Positions 35,457-44,823 are shown, numbered from the stretch's first letter. The stretch: DNA of 64,000 bases from Acidimicrobiales bacterium (GCA_030040015.1 JASHUM010000079.1:1-64000), one strand, 5' to 3'. The notes: a model not told the origin generated them from the letters alone. Made by a program: numbers and translations.

Positions 35457-36160
35457 CGGGTCTCCCGGGACAGCACGGCCGGGATGGTGCGAAGGAGGAT
35501 GCGCAGGTCCAGCCACAGGCTGCGCTCCGTGACGTAGCGGACGTCGAGCACGAGCTGGTCGAGGAAGGTGAGCGTGTTGCGGCCGCTCACCTGCCAGAGG
35601 CCGGTCATGCCCGGGCGCGTGCCGAACCGGAGTCGCTGGTCGTCGTCGAGCAGCTCGGCCTCGTAGGCGATCACCGGCCGTGGGCCGACGAGCGCCATCT
35701 GCCCCATGAGCACGTTGAACAGCTGCGGGAGCTCGTCCAGGCTGGTGCGGCGCAGGAACCGCCCGAACCGGGTGACGCGGGGGTCGTCCACCAGCTTGTA
35801 CAGCTTGGCGTCGACCGGCACCTTGCCGGTGAGCAGGTCGCGCACGTAGCGCTGGTGGGGATCGGTGCTGCAGTCGGCGTACATGGTGCGGAACTTGACC
35901 ACCCGGAACCGGGACTCGTCTCTACCCACCCGCTCCTGGATGAACAACGCCGGTCCGGGGCTCGTGACCCGAACCACGATGGCGATCACGAGCAGCAACG
36001 GGGAGAGCACCAGGAGCAGCGCCAGGGAGCCGACGACGTCGAGGGTCCGGGAGACGGCGCGCTCCACCGGCCCCGGGCGGCGGACCTGTCCGGAGACGAT
36101 CGTCGGCACGTCGCCCACCAGGGCCTGGCCTCTTTCGGCCGGGTACACGTGCAGTGCCAC
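35453..36160 (-). CDS. Undecaprenyl-phosphate sugar phosphotransferase (priming enzyme)
   Basis: Bacterial sugar transferase of 235 residues that starts polysaccharide synthesis by moving a sugar-1-phosphate to undecaprenyl phosphate. It has one membrane helix ([22 protein letters not shown]), then the catalytic core [53 protein letters not shown] and [18 protein letters not shown]. This is the short catalytic form without the extra N-terminal helices of WbaP. It starts 2 bp past the acetyltransferase stop. Confidence 0.92.
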   Translation of the reverse strand: MALHVYPAERGQALVGDVPTIVSGQVRRPGPVERAVSRTLDVVGSLALLLVLSPLLLVIAIVVRVTSPGPALFIQERVGRDESRFRVVKFRTMYADCSTDPHQRYVRDLLTGKVPVDAKLYKLVDDPRVTRFGRFLRRTSLDELPQLFNVLMGQMALVGPRPVIAYEAELLDDDQRLRFGTRPGMTGLWQVSGRNTLTFLDQLVLDVRYVTERSLWLDLRILLRTIPAVLSRETR

Positions 36161-36162
36161 GA

Positions 36163-36813
36163 CTAGCGCGCGGTCCGGATGCTCATGGCCGCGTCGTCGT
36201 CCGGGACGCGAAGCGCTTCGAGCCGAGTCACGACGTCTCGGATCTCGGACCGGGACCGGACCGGCCGGGCCGGGTTCCCGTAGGCGACGGCGCCCTCCGG
36301 GACGTCGCGGGTGACCACCGACCCCGAGCCGATCAGGGCGCCGGCCCCGATGGCGACGTAGGGGAGGATGGTCACGTTCACCCCGATCTGGGCGCTGGAG
36401 CCGATGCGAGGACCCTGCATACGAGCCGCCGAGTCGTCATCCCCCGGGTACAGGTCGTTGGCGATGGTCACGCCGGGAGCCAGAAAGGCCTCGTCGCCGA
36501 TCTCGGTGAACTGGGCCACGTAGCCGTTGCAGTGGATCTTCACCCGGTCGCCGATGCGGCACCCGTAGTCGACGACGGTGTTGCTCCAGATGGCGACGTC
36601 GTCGCCGATCCGGTTCTCCTCCCTGATCACCACGTGGTGCCCCGTCTCGAAGCGTGCCCCGATGACCGAGCCGGCGTAGACGATGGTGCCGACCCGGAGG
36701 TGGTAGCCGGGCCCGATCACGAGCTCCGCCCCCTCGACGCGCCCCGACGCGTACCCGAGGACTACTCCCGGGTCGGCGTCTCCACGGACACGGTCCTCAG
36801 GCGATGACTGCAC
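36163..36813 (-). CDS. Hexapeptide-repeat acetyltransferase (WbpD-like)
   Basis: Left-handed beta-helix acyltransferase of 216 residues with successive hexapeptides (VIGPGYHLRVGTIVYAGSVIGAR, IGDDVAIWSNTVVDYGCRIGDRVKIH, VGVNVTILPYVAIGAGALIGSGSVVTRDVP) and a DVPEGAVAYGNPAR terminus. Together with the preceding aminotransferase and the Gfo/Idh dehydrogenase it forms the WbpB-WbpE-WbpD type set that installs a 3-acetamido group on a UDP-sugar. It overlaps the aminotransferase by 17 bp. Other N- or O-acetyl acceptors are possible. Confidence 0.85.
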   Translation of the reverse strand: MQSSPEDRVRGDADPGVVLGYASGRVEGAELVIGPGYHLRVGTIVYAGSVIGARFETGHHVVIREENRIGDDVAIWSNTVVDYGCRIGDRVKIHCNGYVAQFTEIGDEAFLAPGVTIANDLYPGDDDSAARMQGPRIGSSAQIGVNVTILPYVAIGAGALIGSGSVVTRDVPEGAVAYGNPARPVRSRSEIRDVVTRLEALRVPDDDAAMSIRTAR

Positions 36814-37939
36814 TGGAACCGACCCTCTCGCCGAGGACCGTCGTCGTCGCCTTAATCACGCGGTCCACCTGGGTGGGGGTGATGTGGGGGTACATCGGCA
36901 ACGACAGGACCTCGGCCGCCGCCGCCTCGGCGTTGGGGAGCGGACCATCGGTGTACTGGGCGAACGCCGGCTGCAGGTGGCAAGGAAGGGCGTAGTGGAT
37001 GCCCGTCTCCACGCCCTGACGGGACAGCTCCGCCCTGACCCTGTCCCGGTCGGCCACTCGGATCACGAAGAGGTGATAGGCGTGCTCGGCCAGGGGGTGT
37101 TGCGCCACCAGGCGAAGCTCGGGGATCTCGGCCAGCGCCAGGCAGTAGCGTGCCGCCACCTGTTGGCGGGCCCGGGTCCAGTGCGCCAGGCGGGGCAGCT
37201 TCGCCCGTAGGACCAGGGCCTGAATGGCGTCGAGGCGGCTGGTGGTCCCCACGTACTCGTGACGGTGGTGAGAGCCGACCGGTCGCCCGTGGTTCGACAG
37301 CGACCGGACCCGGCCGGCCAAGGCCGCATCGTCGGTGACCACGGCGCCGGCGTCGCCGAAGGCACCCAGGTTCTTCCCCGGGTAGAAGCTGAAGCAGGCG
37401 GCGTCGCCGAGCGCCCCGGTCGGGCACTCCCGCCACCGTGCCCCGTGCGCCTGGGCGGCGTCCTCGAGGAGGAAAAGACCGTGACGGTGGGCGACCTCGA
37501 TGAGCTCGTCCATGTTGGCGGGCTGGCCGTAGAGGTCGACGGCGATGACGCACTTGGTGCGCGGGGTGATGGCCGCCTCCAACGTCTCCGCCGTGAGGAG
37601 CAGGGTGTCGGAGTCGACGTCGGCGAACCGGGGGGTGGCCCCGGCCAGCACGACGGCCTCGGCCGTGGCCACGAAGGTCAGCGAGGGAACCACGACCTCG
37701 TCTCCGGGGCCGATGCCCAGGGCGCGGAGGGTCAGATGGATGGCGTCGGTGCCGTTGGCCACTCCGACGGCGTGCTCGACCCGGCAGAACCGGGCCCACT
37801 CCATCTCGAAGCTCTCCACGGCGGGGCCGCCGATGAACTCTGCGCCGAGCACGGCCGCCCGCAACGGGCGGGCCAGCTCGCTCCACACATCGTTCGCCAT
37901 GGCCCCCAAGTCGGCGAAGGGAACGGTTCGCGTGCTCAC
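36797..37939 (-). CDS. DegT/DnrJ/EryC1 sugar aminotransferase (WbpE-like)
   Basis: PLP-dependent nucleotide-sugar aminotransferase of 380 residues. Typical text: GVANGTDAIHLTLRALGIGPGDEVVVPSLTFVATAEAV, VIAVDLYGQPANMDEL, LLEDAAQAHGARW and the PLP-lysine region FSFYPGKNLGAFGDAGAVV. It would add an amino group, probably at C3, to a keto-sugar made by the upstream dehydrogenase. Its ATG overlaps the oxidoreductase stop (ATGA) and its end overlaps the acetyltransferase start. Confidence 0.92.
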   Translation of the reverse strand: MSTRTVPFADLGAMANDVWSELARPLRAAVLGAEFIGGPAVESFEMEWARFCRVEHAVGVANGTDAIHLTLRALGIGPGDEVVVPSLTFVATAEAVVLAGATPRFADVDSDTLLLTAETLEAAITPRTKCVIAVDLYGQPANMDELIEVAHRHGLFLLEDAAQAHGARWRECPTGALGDAACFSFYPGKNLGAFGDAGAVVTDDAALAGRVRSLSNHGRPVGSHHRHEYVGTTSRLDAIQALVLRAKLPRLAHWTRARQQVAARYCLALAEIPELRLVAQHPLAEHAYHLFVIRVADRDRVRAELSRQGVETGIHYALPCHLQPAFAQYTDGPLPNAEAAAAEVLSLPMYPHITPTQVDRVIKATTTVLGERVGSSAVIA

Positions 37940-39183
37940 TGGGCACCTGCCGGCATGGTGAGGGAAAGGGCGGAGGCGTCGGCCACGTCGCTCATGTCGA
38001 CGGGACGCCGCTCGTACAACGAACGCTCAGCCGCCTCGAGCACCCGGACCACGGCCAAGCCGTTCTGACCGTCGGTCAGGGGCGTGGCGCCGGTGCGGAT
38101 GCACTCGAGGAAGTGGCTGTCCTCCAGGAGAAGTGGCTCCCGGAACTCGAGGTGCGGGGAGACGATGTCCCCGTAGCGATAGGTCATGGGCGGCTGGGTC
38201 AGCTCGTTCGGGGGGGTGACGACCACCCCCTTGTCGTAGAGCCTGATCCGCTCCTCGACGGCCATGTCGTTGTACACGGCCATCTTCTGGGAACCCACGG
38301 CTGTCACCCGGCGGACCTTGTGGGGGTCGAGCCAGCTGACGTGGACGTTGGCCTCCACGCCCATGGTCCCGTACTGCAGGCGGAGGTAGGCGACGTCCTC
38401 GAGCTCGCTGTGAGCGTGCCGTGACGCCCAGGCGTCGACGGCGGTGGGCTCGGCGCCGAGGAGGTAGTTGATGATGGAGATGTCGTGAGGCGCCAGGTCG
38501 AAGACGACGTTCACGTCGCCCTGGTACAGACCGAGGTTCAGCCGGGCGCTGTCGATGTAGTAGAGCTGCCCGAGCGCCCCCGACTCGACCAGCTCGCGCA
38601 TCTTCCACACCGCCGAGTTGAACTCGAAGGTGTGGCCCACCATCAGGACGGTGCCGGCGTCCTCGGCGGCCTGGATCATCTGCAGGGCGCTCACCACGCT
38701 GGTGGCGAGCGGCTTCTCCACCAGCACGTGCTTTCCGGCACGAATGGCCCTCAGAGCAAGCGGTGCGTGGGTGGCAGGCGGGGTGGCGATGACCAAGGCA
38801 TCCACGTGCGGGAGCGCTTCCTCGACGGAAGCGAAGCACGCGCCGTCCGGCAGCGACCGCGCCAGGCTGTCGAGACGCGAGAGTTCGGAGTCGATGACCT
38901 TGACGGAGGCCACGCTCTCGAGCGTCTGCAGCACGCGAAGGTGCTTCGAGCCCCAGTAGCCGCATCCGACCACACCTACGCGCACACCCGACTCCGCATC
39001 GCGCGAATGGCCGTTGTGGCTTTCGTGGGCCACCTTCCCGTTCCCTGCGTGGCCGTTTGCTGACTTCCCGTTGCCGTTGGCGCCGTTCACCGGGAACGCA
39101 ACCATCTTGCCGTTGGAGCCGTTGTGTCGCTCCGTCGGCCCACTGTCTCCGTTCGCAGTGAAGCCATTACCGAGCCGAGTCAT
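37936..39183 (-). CDS. Gfo/Idh/MocA-family sugar dehydrogenase (WbpB-like) with an Asn-Gly-rich N-terminus
   Basis: NAD-dependent sugar oxidoreductase of about 415 residues. After a 65-residue low-complexity leader full of NG/GN dipeptides comes the Rossmann fold VRVGVVGCGYWGSKHLRVL, then the family motif GKHVLVEKPLATS and VGHTFEFNSAVWKM. Likely oxidises the C3 hydroxyl of a UDP-sugar for the next enzyme. ATG 39183 has GGACGGAGG abutting it; ATG 39204 with a GTGGGG site is an alternative, and the track's further 92 residues are not convincing. First gene of the polysaccharide operon. Confidence 0.85.
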   Translation of the reverse strand: MTRLGNGFTANGDSGPTERHNGSNGKMVAFPVNGANGNGKSANGHAGNGKVAHESHNGHSRDAESGVRVGVVGCGYWGSKHLRVLQTLESVASVKVIDSELSRLDSLARSLPDGACFASVEEALPHVDALVIATPPATHAPLALRAIRAGKHVLVEKPLATSVVSALQMIQAAEDAGTVLMVGHTFEFNSAVWKMRELVESGALGQLYYIDSARLNLGLYQGDVNVVFDLAPHDISIINYLLGAEPTAVDAWASRHAHSELEDVAYLRLQYGTMGVEANVHVSWLDPHKVRRVTAVGSQKMAVYNDMAVEERIRLYDKGVVVTPPNELTQPPMTYRYGDIVSPHLEFREPLLLEDSHFLECIRTGATPLTDGQNGLAVVRVLEAAERSLYERRPVDMSDVADASALSLTMPAGAQ

Positions 39184-39204
39184 CCTCCGTCCCTTCCGCC
39201 TCAT

Positions 39205-39555
39205 ACCCCACGTCGCACGACGCCTACGGCCAGTCCACGGCCGAACACAAAAGACTCGGCGAAGCCACGCGTGGTGAGTGTTGTGACACTGTTGACCGTG
39301 ACCATAACGAGGGGGAGCCTCCCAACGACACCCCTCAACTTTCCGGCGATCCCGCGTTTTTCGAGGGTCGGACCCCGCGGCAATTGCCTCGCAAACCCGC
39401 GAAGACACAACACGTTTCACAACAAACCGCGGACGATCGCCACTTCGGAACGAACGGCGAGCGTGGGTGTACCCGCCCACCAGGGAATTGACGGGGGAGG
39501 AGCGGGGGGTGATGAATGGCTCGGGACGGGCGAAGCTTTGGCAGCCTCGCTCCGC
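39205..39555 (-). promoter_or_regulatory. Control region of the polysaccharide operon
   Basis: About 350 bp without a gene between the LuxR-regulator stop and the first operon gene, with lower GC than its surroundings. It holds an exact 8-bp inverted repeat, GTGTTGTG at 39278-39285 and CACAACAC at 39406-39413, and a GGGAGCCTCCC dyad near 39313. No consensus promoter stands out. These could be binding sites for the adjacent regulator. Confidence 0.4.
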
Positions 39556-42426
39556 TCAGCGTTCGAGCAACGACCCCTGGGGGCCCTCGCCGGCAGCGGG
39601 GAGGCGTTCCTTGAGCTCACGCCGTGAACGCACGCCCAGCTTGCGATAGGCACGGACGAGATGTCCCTCGATCGTCTTCTCGGACACGAACAGCTCGTCG
39701 GCGATCTCGGCGTTGGTCAGCCCGGCGGTTGCGAGCTCGACGATGCGGCGCTCACTGGAGGTGAGGGCCCCGGGACCCCACAGCGCCAGGCGGCGAGGTC
39801 GGGCACCACTGAGACGCAACTCGGTGGCGCTGCGCGTGGCCAGGGGGCTGGCCCCCTGGCGGAAGGCGATATCAGCCGCCCGGCGAAGCACCGTCCGGGC
39901 TCGGGTCGAGGACGCCTCAGCCGCCCGAAGCGCACACCCGAGATCGGCGAGGGCCACGGCCAACTGGAGCTGGGCCGGGCTGTGGTCGAGGTACTCGACG
40001 GCCTCCTCGAGACGTTCGATGCGCTGGGTCGTGGGCCCGACGAGGGCCTCGATGCGCAACGCCGAACCGACCGTCCACGGCGCTCCGTGGGCACGGGCAA
40101 GCTCGGCGTTCTCGCTGGCCACACGAACCGCCTCCGCGGTGCGGTCCTCTCGATGGAGAAGCAGCGCCGCCTCGCTCCGCCAGACGGTGACGGCCGGGCT
40201 GCACACCCCGAGCGATTCGGCCCGCTGTCCGGCGAGAAGGAAGTCTGACAGCGCCTCCGCCGCCCGCCCCTCTTGGGAGCGCAACCGGCCGCGCTGCTCG
40301 AGCAGGCTCAGTGCCTCGAACGCCGAAGGCTGGATCTCGGCCCCGGCGAAGCGGCGGACGACGTCGTCCGCCTCGTCGGCCCGGCCCTGGTCGAGGAGCA
40401 CGCTGACCAAGCAGGCGGCGGCCTCGGGCCGACGCGGCCACGGCTCCCCTTCGGCCAGGGACAACGCGGTTCGGACCTCGGCCTCGGCGTCGCGCAGGGC
40501 CCCCTGCATCGACAGCGAGATGGCGAGGGTCAGGAGGAATTCGGCCTCGGCCGTCCGAAAGCGCCGGGGCCGGCTCTCGCTCTGCGCATGCCTGGCCAGC
40601 TTGTCGGCCTGCTCGAACTCGCCGCTGCGGGCCAGAGCGAGCACCGCCCGGGCCCACAGCTCACAGTCCACGCGGTCCCCACTGGCGAGGTGGTCCTCGT
40701 CGATGACCCGCAACAGGCTGTCGGCCACGTCCGAAGCCGGCCGGGTCCGCGGGTCGACGGTGTCGGCGATGGCGAAGAGGGCGACCGCCTTGCGCTCGGT
40801 CTGCGTCCCCGGGTGCCAATCGTCGAGCTGGGACCGGAGCTTCTCGGCCACCTGCAACGCCGCAGGCGGCCCAGCCAGCAAGGCGCTGGCGATGCACAGC
40901 TCGGTACGGGAGGTCAGGTCGGAGCTCGCCAGCCCTCCGGCGATCTCGTCGAGGGTGGCGGCCAGCTTGGCCTTGACATCGGCGTCGGTTGCGATCCGCG
41001 TCAAGCTCACGGCCACGCCGGCGGCGAGCTCGGGCCGGGCCCCGCCGCGCACGGCGTCGCCGAGGTGCTCCACGGCGGCGCGCTGGTCCACGGCCGCCTC
41101 GGCCCGGACCAAGTCGAGGCGGACGTCGTCGGGACCGAACTTGCCGGGGGTCTCGGCGAGGCACCGGCGCAGGTACCGCACCGCCTCGGAGACCGAGCCG
41201 GCCTGCAGCGCCGCTTGTCCGGCCGAGGCGAGTGCCTGGGCTACCCACTGCCGATGCCCGGGCTCGGTGTGGAGCAGGTGCTCGACGACTTCGGCCGGAT
41301 CCGTGCCGCGGTTGTGGAGATAGGTCGCGGCCCGCATGTGCAGCTTCTCCCGGGTGGCGGGATCGATCTCGTCGTACACCGTGTGGCGCACGAGAGGGAT
41401 GAAGGTCAACCGGGACTCCTCCCGGACGAGAAGGTCGGACGCGGTGAGCATGTGCGTCACGGCCCGCACCCGCGCCACGGTGAGCTTGGTGGTCTTGGCC
41501 AGGATGTCGGTGTCTCCCGGCATGTCGACGACGGCGGCAGCTTCGAGGACGCGACCGACGTCCTCTGGAAGCTGGGACAGCCGGCTCAGAACCCAGCGCG
41601 CCACTGTCGGCGAGGTGGCTTGTTCCACACGCCGCACGCCGGCAGCCGTCGGCTCGACGTGAGCCGATCGCATCTCGCGCAGCAAGGCGATGACGAACAA
41701 CGGGACGCCCCGCGTGGCGTCACAGCAGGCGTCGGTGAACCCCTGGTCGATGGGGAGTGTCCAGTACCCGCGCAAGCAGTCTGCGACGAGTGCGGCAACA
41801 CCGTCTGCAGATAGCGCCGTGAGGGACATCACGCGCGCGTTTTGTGCTGACAGCAGCGTGTCCACCGGCCGCAAGGGTGACTGCGGCGACCTCTCGGCCA
41901 CACTCAGTAGCACACGGATCCGTCGATGTGACGGCCCTCGTTCGAGACCCTGGAGCCACTCGACGCACTCCTCGTCGAGGACATGGGCATCGTCCAAGGC
42001 GACGAGAACACCACGCTCCGCGGCAAGGCTCCGGATCAACTGGTCCAGCTGCTTGACCGCCAGACGCGGTTGAGCCGACGCCGGTTGCACTTGGGAGGCG
42101 TCGGCGACATGCGAGTAGAGCAGCCGCTCGACGATGCCCCCGAGCATCTGCTCACCGAGGTTGTCGGCGCGCGCCTGGAGCACAGCCACCCCTGCCTCCC
42201 GGGCGATCTGGCTGGCAGCGCCGACGAAGGCGGTCTTGCCCATCCCGCTTCGACCTTCGACGATGATCGGTCCCGAGGGACGATCCCAGTCGCTCGAAAG
42301 CAGGACGCGCAGCTCGGAGAAAAAGTCGCCTCGGTCGAACAGGCGAGGGCGGGAATTCGCTTCGTATCCGCGAGGCGGGGTCTCTCGCCTCTGGTGCCCT
42401 GTTCGGCGGTCCAGATAGGTCCGCAT
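39556..42426 (-). CDS. Large LuxR-family regulator with AAA ATPase domain (LAL/MalT type)
   Basis: A 956-residue signal-transduction ATPase. The N-terminal ATPase has Walker A VEGRSGMGKTAFV and Walker B GVLVALDDAHVLDEE; a long helical TPR-like middle follows, and a C-terminal LuxR helix-turn-helix (LTSSERRIVELATAGLTNAEIADELFVSEKTIEGHLVRAYRKLGV). Such STAND regulators bind an unknown ligand and ATP, oligomerise and activate transcription. It lies directly upstream of the polysaccharide operon on the same strand, so that operon is the obvious candidate target. Start ATG 42426 as in the track. Confidence 0.9.
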   Translation of the reverse strand: MRTYLDRRTGHQRRETPPRGYEANSRPRLFDRGDFFSELRVLLSSDWDRPSGPIIVEGRSGMGKTAFVGAASQIAREAGVAVLQARADNLGEQMLGGIVERLLYSHVADASQVQPASAQPRLAVKQLDQLIRSLAAERGVLVALDDAHVLDEECVEWLQGLERGPSHRRIRVLLSVAERSPQSPLRPVDTLLSAQNARVMSLTALSADGVAALVADCLRGYWTLPIDQGFTDACCDATRGVPLFVIALLREMRSAHVEPTAAGVRRVEQATSPTVARWVLSRLSQLPEDVGRVLEAAAVVDMPGDTDILAKTTKLTVARVRAVTHMLTASDLLVREESRLTFIPLVRHTVYDEIDPATREKLHMRAATYLHNRGTDPAEVVEHLLHTEPGHRQWVAQALASAGQAALQAGSVSEAVRYLRRCLAETPGKFGPDDVRLDLVRAEAAVDQRAAVEHLGDAVRGGARPELAAGVAVSLTRIATDADVKAKLAATLDEIAGGLASSDLTSRTELCIASALLAGPPAALQVAEKLRSQLDDWHPGTQTERKAVALFAIADTVDPRTRPASDVADSLLRVIDEDHLASGDRVDCELWARAVLALARSGEFEQADKLARHAQSESRPRRFRTAEAEFLLTLAISLSMQGALRDAEAEVRTALSLAEGEPWPRRPEAAACLVSVLLDQGRADEADDVVRRFAGAEIQPSAFEALSLLEQRGRLRSQEGRAAEALSDFLLAGQRAESLGVCSPAVTVWRSEAALLLHREDRTAEAVRVASENAELARAHGAPWTVGSALRIEALVGPTTQRIERLEEAVEYLDHSPAQLQLAVALADLGCALRAAEASSTRARTVLRRAADIAFRQGASPLATRSATELRLSGARPRRLALWGPGALTSSERRIVELATAGLTNAEIADELFVSEKTIEGHLVRAYRKLGVRSRRELKERLPAAGEGPQGSLLER

Positions 42427-42593
42427 CGTTCTGCCCTGCCCGCCCCCCGCCCAGTCTCCGATCCCAACGTCGGGCCTTCGCGTCCCCTATGCGCCAACGC
42501 CCAACGAACCGACAACGAGGCTACGGGTGGGGTTCCGGACTGTCAATCGGGTTGGAGACGGTCCGGCGCCGCTGCAGCCTGGGAATACACCCA

Positions 42594-42603
42594 ACCTGCA
42601 GGT
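42594..42603. promoter_or_regulatory. Palindrome in the divergent luxR / arm-domain gene region
   Basis: ACCTGCAGGT is a perfect 10-bp palindrome overlapping the right half of a GGTTGG...CCAACC inverted repeat (42550-42555 and 42591-42596). The region 42427-42690 separates two divergent genes and should hold both promoters. Operator role is speculative. Confidence 0.3.
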
Positions 42604-42690
42604 CAGTGCGGTCGGTCCGAGGACGACGGTGCGTTTCTCAAATCTTCGCGGGCCGGGATCCAACGTTGTGCGGGGATAGGCTCCGCGGCC

Positions 42691-43305
42691 GTGCGGGGCT
42701 CCAAGCGAGAACTTCGAGAAGGGGTGTGGGAGCTGAGGGTCTCGCTGGGCCGGGATCCCGCCACCGGCAAATACCGGCAGTTGTCCAAGACCTTCCACGG
42801 GGATGTCGACGGTGCCGACGAGGCCCTGCGGCGGCTGGTCGAGCACGAAGTCCCTCGCCGGTCCGCAGCTGCTTCGAGCCTTGACGCCCGGGCATCGACC
42901 GGGGGGCAAGACGGAACCTCGGGCCCTTCGGAGAATCCCGCCCCGGTGGCCCGGCCGGAGCCCGGCTCGGGCATGACCCCCACTCCCACCGCCTCGGTGA
43001 CCGGGAACGGGTGGGGAGCGTCGCGCCACATCGGTGCCGTGCTCCCGCTCGAGGTCGGCGAGTTCGTCGTCGGCTGGTCCGCCGAGCGTGATCCCGCGCC
43101 GGAGACGCAGGCCGAGGCCGCCTACGGCGATGCCCGGAGGACGACGTACCAGCTGGTCCAACTCCACCGCGTGAGACGGCGATCTGAAAACGGTTCGTCG
43201 CCGGAGGCCACGGCGCTCCGTTCGGTGTGGGTCCCCCGCGAGCTCATCGAGCTCGCCAGTCCGACGACCAGCGAGGACTCCGCCATCCATGTCTGGACGG
43301 TGTGA
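42691..43305 (+). CDS. Orphan integrase arm-type DNA-binding domain protein
   Basis: About 204 residues from GTG 42691 (weak GGGGATAGG site); the track's longer ORF is luxR shadow. Residues 1-55 (VRGSKRELREGVWELRVSLGRDPATGKYRQLSKTFHGDVDGADEALRRLVEHE) match the N-terminal arm-type or AP2-like DNA-binding domain of tyrosine recombinases. No core-binding or catalytic domain follows: instead a Pro/Gly/Ser-rich linker and a C-terminal part (IGAVLPLEVGEFVVGWSAE; YQLVQLHRVRRR; WVPRELIEL) that I do not recognise. It could be a regulator derived from an integrase or a remnant. Convergent with the GH5 gene. Confidence 0.65.
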   Translation: MRGSKRELREGVWELRVSLGRDPATGKYRQLSKTFHGDVDGADEALRRLVEHEVPRRSAAASSLDARASTGGQDGTSGPSENPAPVARPEPGSGMTPTPTASVTGNGWGASRHIGAVLPLEVGEFVVGWSAERDPAPETQAEAAYGDARRTTYQLVQLHRVRRRSENGSSPEATALRSVWVPRELIELASPTTSEDSAIHVWTV

Positions 43306-43329
43306 TTCGCTTCGCGCACCGAGCAGATG

Positions 43330-44823
43330 TCAGCGCGGTGTCGCGTCCGGTACCGGGCCTGTGCAGTAGTCGGAAGGCGAGAACAACGGGTTGGACTGCG
43401 GAGCCGCTCCCAGGTCGAGGAGCTCGCAGTACTCTGCCTCCCCCGCCTGTGACGGGGCCCCGGTGGAGTAGCTCGTGATCAGATTCGGGTCGCAGTTGTA
43501 CGTGCTCCACGACCATCCCGCGTACCCGATGTCCACGCTGCCCGACGCATCGGCTGCGTCGACCGACTGAAGGAATGGGAACACCGACGAATTCGAGCAT
43601 CCCATGTCCCCGACCTCGTCAACGACAACCGGGACGCTCGTGGCGACACTGAACACGTTTCCTCCGCACACGGTCCGTACATTCGTCGTGTCGGAACACG
43701 GGCTGTTGCCCGCCGGATAGTAAATGTGGACGGAAGCCGCCAGCTGATGGCTGGGATCGAGCGAGGCACCGTCCGGCTCGTAGCTGGCCAGCCACTGGTC
43801 CATGTCACCGGCGAAGTCGGGTCCCCCGGCAAGAAGAGGGGCAGCCGCGTTGTACTCCCTGATGTCGTCGATCATCTGGCGCATGCCCTCGCCTTGATAC
43901 GTCGATGAAGGGACCTGAGAGGAGTACTGGTTGGCATCTTCGTCGGTGTAGTCCGGGACAGTGCAGCCGTTGATGACGCATGCCCAACCAGTCGCTGTGT
44001 CACCACTCCCTTGGGCATTGGGCGGGAACGGTTCGTTGAAGATCCCGAAGATGACAGCGTGGTCGTTGTGAAAATACGCCGCCACCGACTTCCAGAAGGG
44101 GTCGGAATTCGACTCCGGAAGCGGATTCTGGGCATCCATAGAGCCGGAATCGGAGATGAGCTCGGACCCGGGGGCGTTCAGGTGGAGGTCGATCTCCGTG
44201 TAGATCCCGCTGGCATTCAGGGCAGCCACGTACTGGCCCATCTCGTGCATATAGGCGTTGACGCTGCGGTCGTACGTGTCACCAGCGGGGACGGGATAGC
44301 CCGTCTGAGAGGTGGAGGCGGGAACGCCATTGATGCCGAGCCAGCACTCCTCGTTGAGGTTCACCCTCACCAGGTTGATCCCCCAAGCCTTCATGGCCTC
44401 GATCTCCGTGGAGTAGTCACCCGGAGAGACGGTCGTGTCGTCGTAGAACCCCGCCCCGGACTGGGCACAGTCGTACTGCGTCCCTTCGGTGTTGACCCCT
44501 CGGAGGACGACGGTCTGGCCGTGTTGGTTGACGAAGCGATTACCGGTGATCGCGATCGAGAGACCACCGCCGACCGGTGCGGCCTGCTTGGTGGTCGTCG
44601 GGACAGCCGCCCGAGCCGCTGTGGTCGTCGTTGGATCTGCAGCCGTCGTCGTGGTCGACGGCAGCGTAGCGGTCGTGGTCGTCGTCACCTTGCGGGGGTG
44701 GTCGATCGCCCGGCGGGAGGGGCTGTTCGCCGACAACTGGACGGCGGACGCCGACGCGACGAAGCCAAGCAGGGAGACTCCGACCAGGATCGAGAGGGCG
44801 CGACCCAGCCTCACTATCGGCAC
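43330..44823 (-). CDS. Secreted glycoside hydrolase family 5 (cellulase-like)
   Basis: A 497-residue exported enzyme. Signal peptide (residues 1-28), then a Thr/Ala-rich linker with TTTT runs (about 45-80), then a GH5 catalytic domain: FVNQHGQTVVLRGVNTEGTQYDC, INLVRVNLNEECWLG, the acid/base Glu in IFGIFNEPFPP and the probable nucleophile Glu in VPVVVDEVGDMGC. The paired cysteines suggest disulfides. The substrate is probably a beta-1,4-glucan or related glycan, not determined. It follows the DUF4259-like membrane protein gene by 62 bp on the same strand. Confidence 0.88.
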   Translation of the reverse strand: MPIVRLGRALSILVGVSLLGFVASASAVQLSANSPSRRAIDHPRKVTTTTTATLPSTTTTAADPTTTTAARAAVPTTTKQAAPVGGGLSIAITGNRFVNQHGQTVVLRGVNTEGTQYDCAQSGAGFYDDTTVSPGDYSTEIEAMKAWGINLVRVNLNEECWLGINGVPASTSQTGYPVPAGDTYDRSVNAYMHEMGQYVAALNASGIYTEIDLHLNAPGSELISDSGSMDAQNPLPESNSDPFWKSVAAYFHNDHAVIFGIFNEPFPPNAQGSGDTATGWACVINGCTVPDYTDEDANQYSSQVPSSTYQGEGMRQMIDDIREYNAAAPLLAGGPDFAGDMDQWLASYEPDGASLDPSHQLAASVHIYYPAGNSPCSDTTNVRTVCGGNVFSVATSVPVVVDEVGDMGCSNSSVFPFLQSVDAADASGSVDIGYAGWSWSTYNCDPNLITSYSTGAPSQAGEAEYCELLDLGAAPQSNPLFSPSDYCTGPVPDATPR

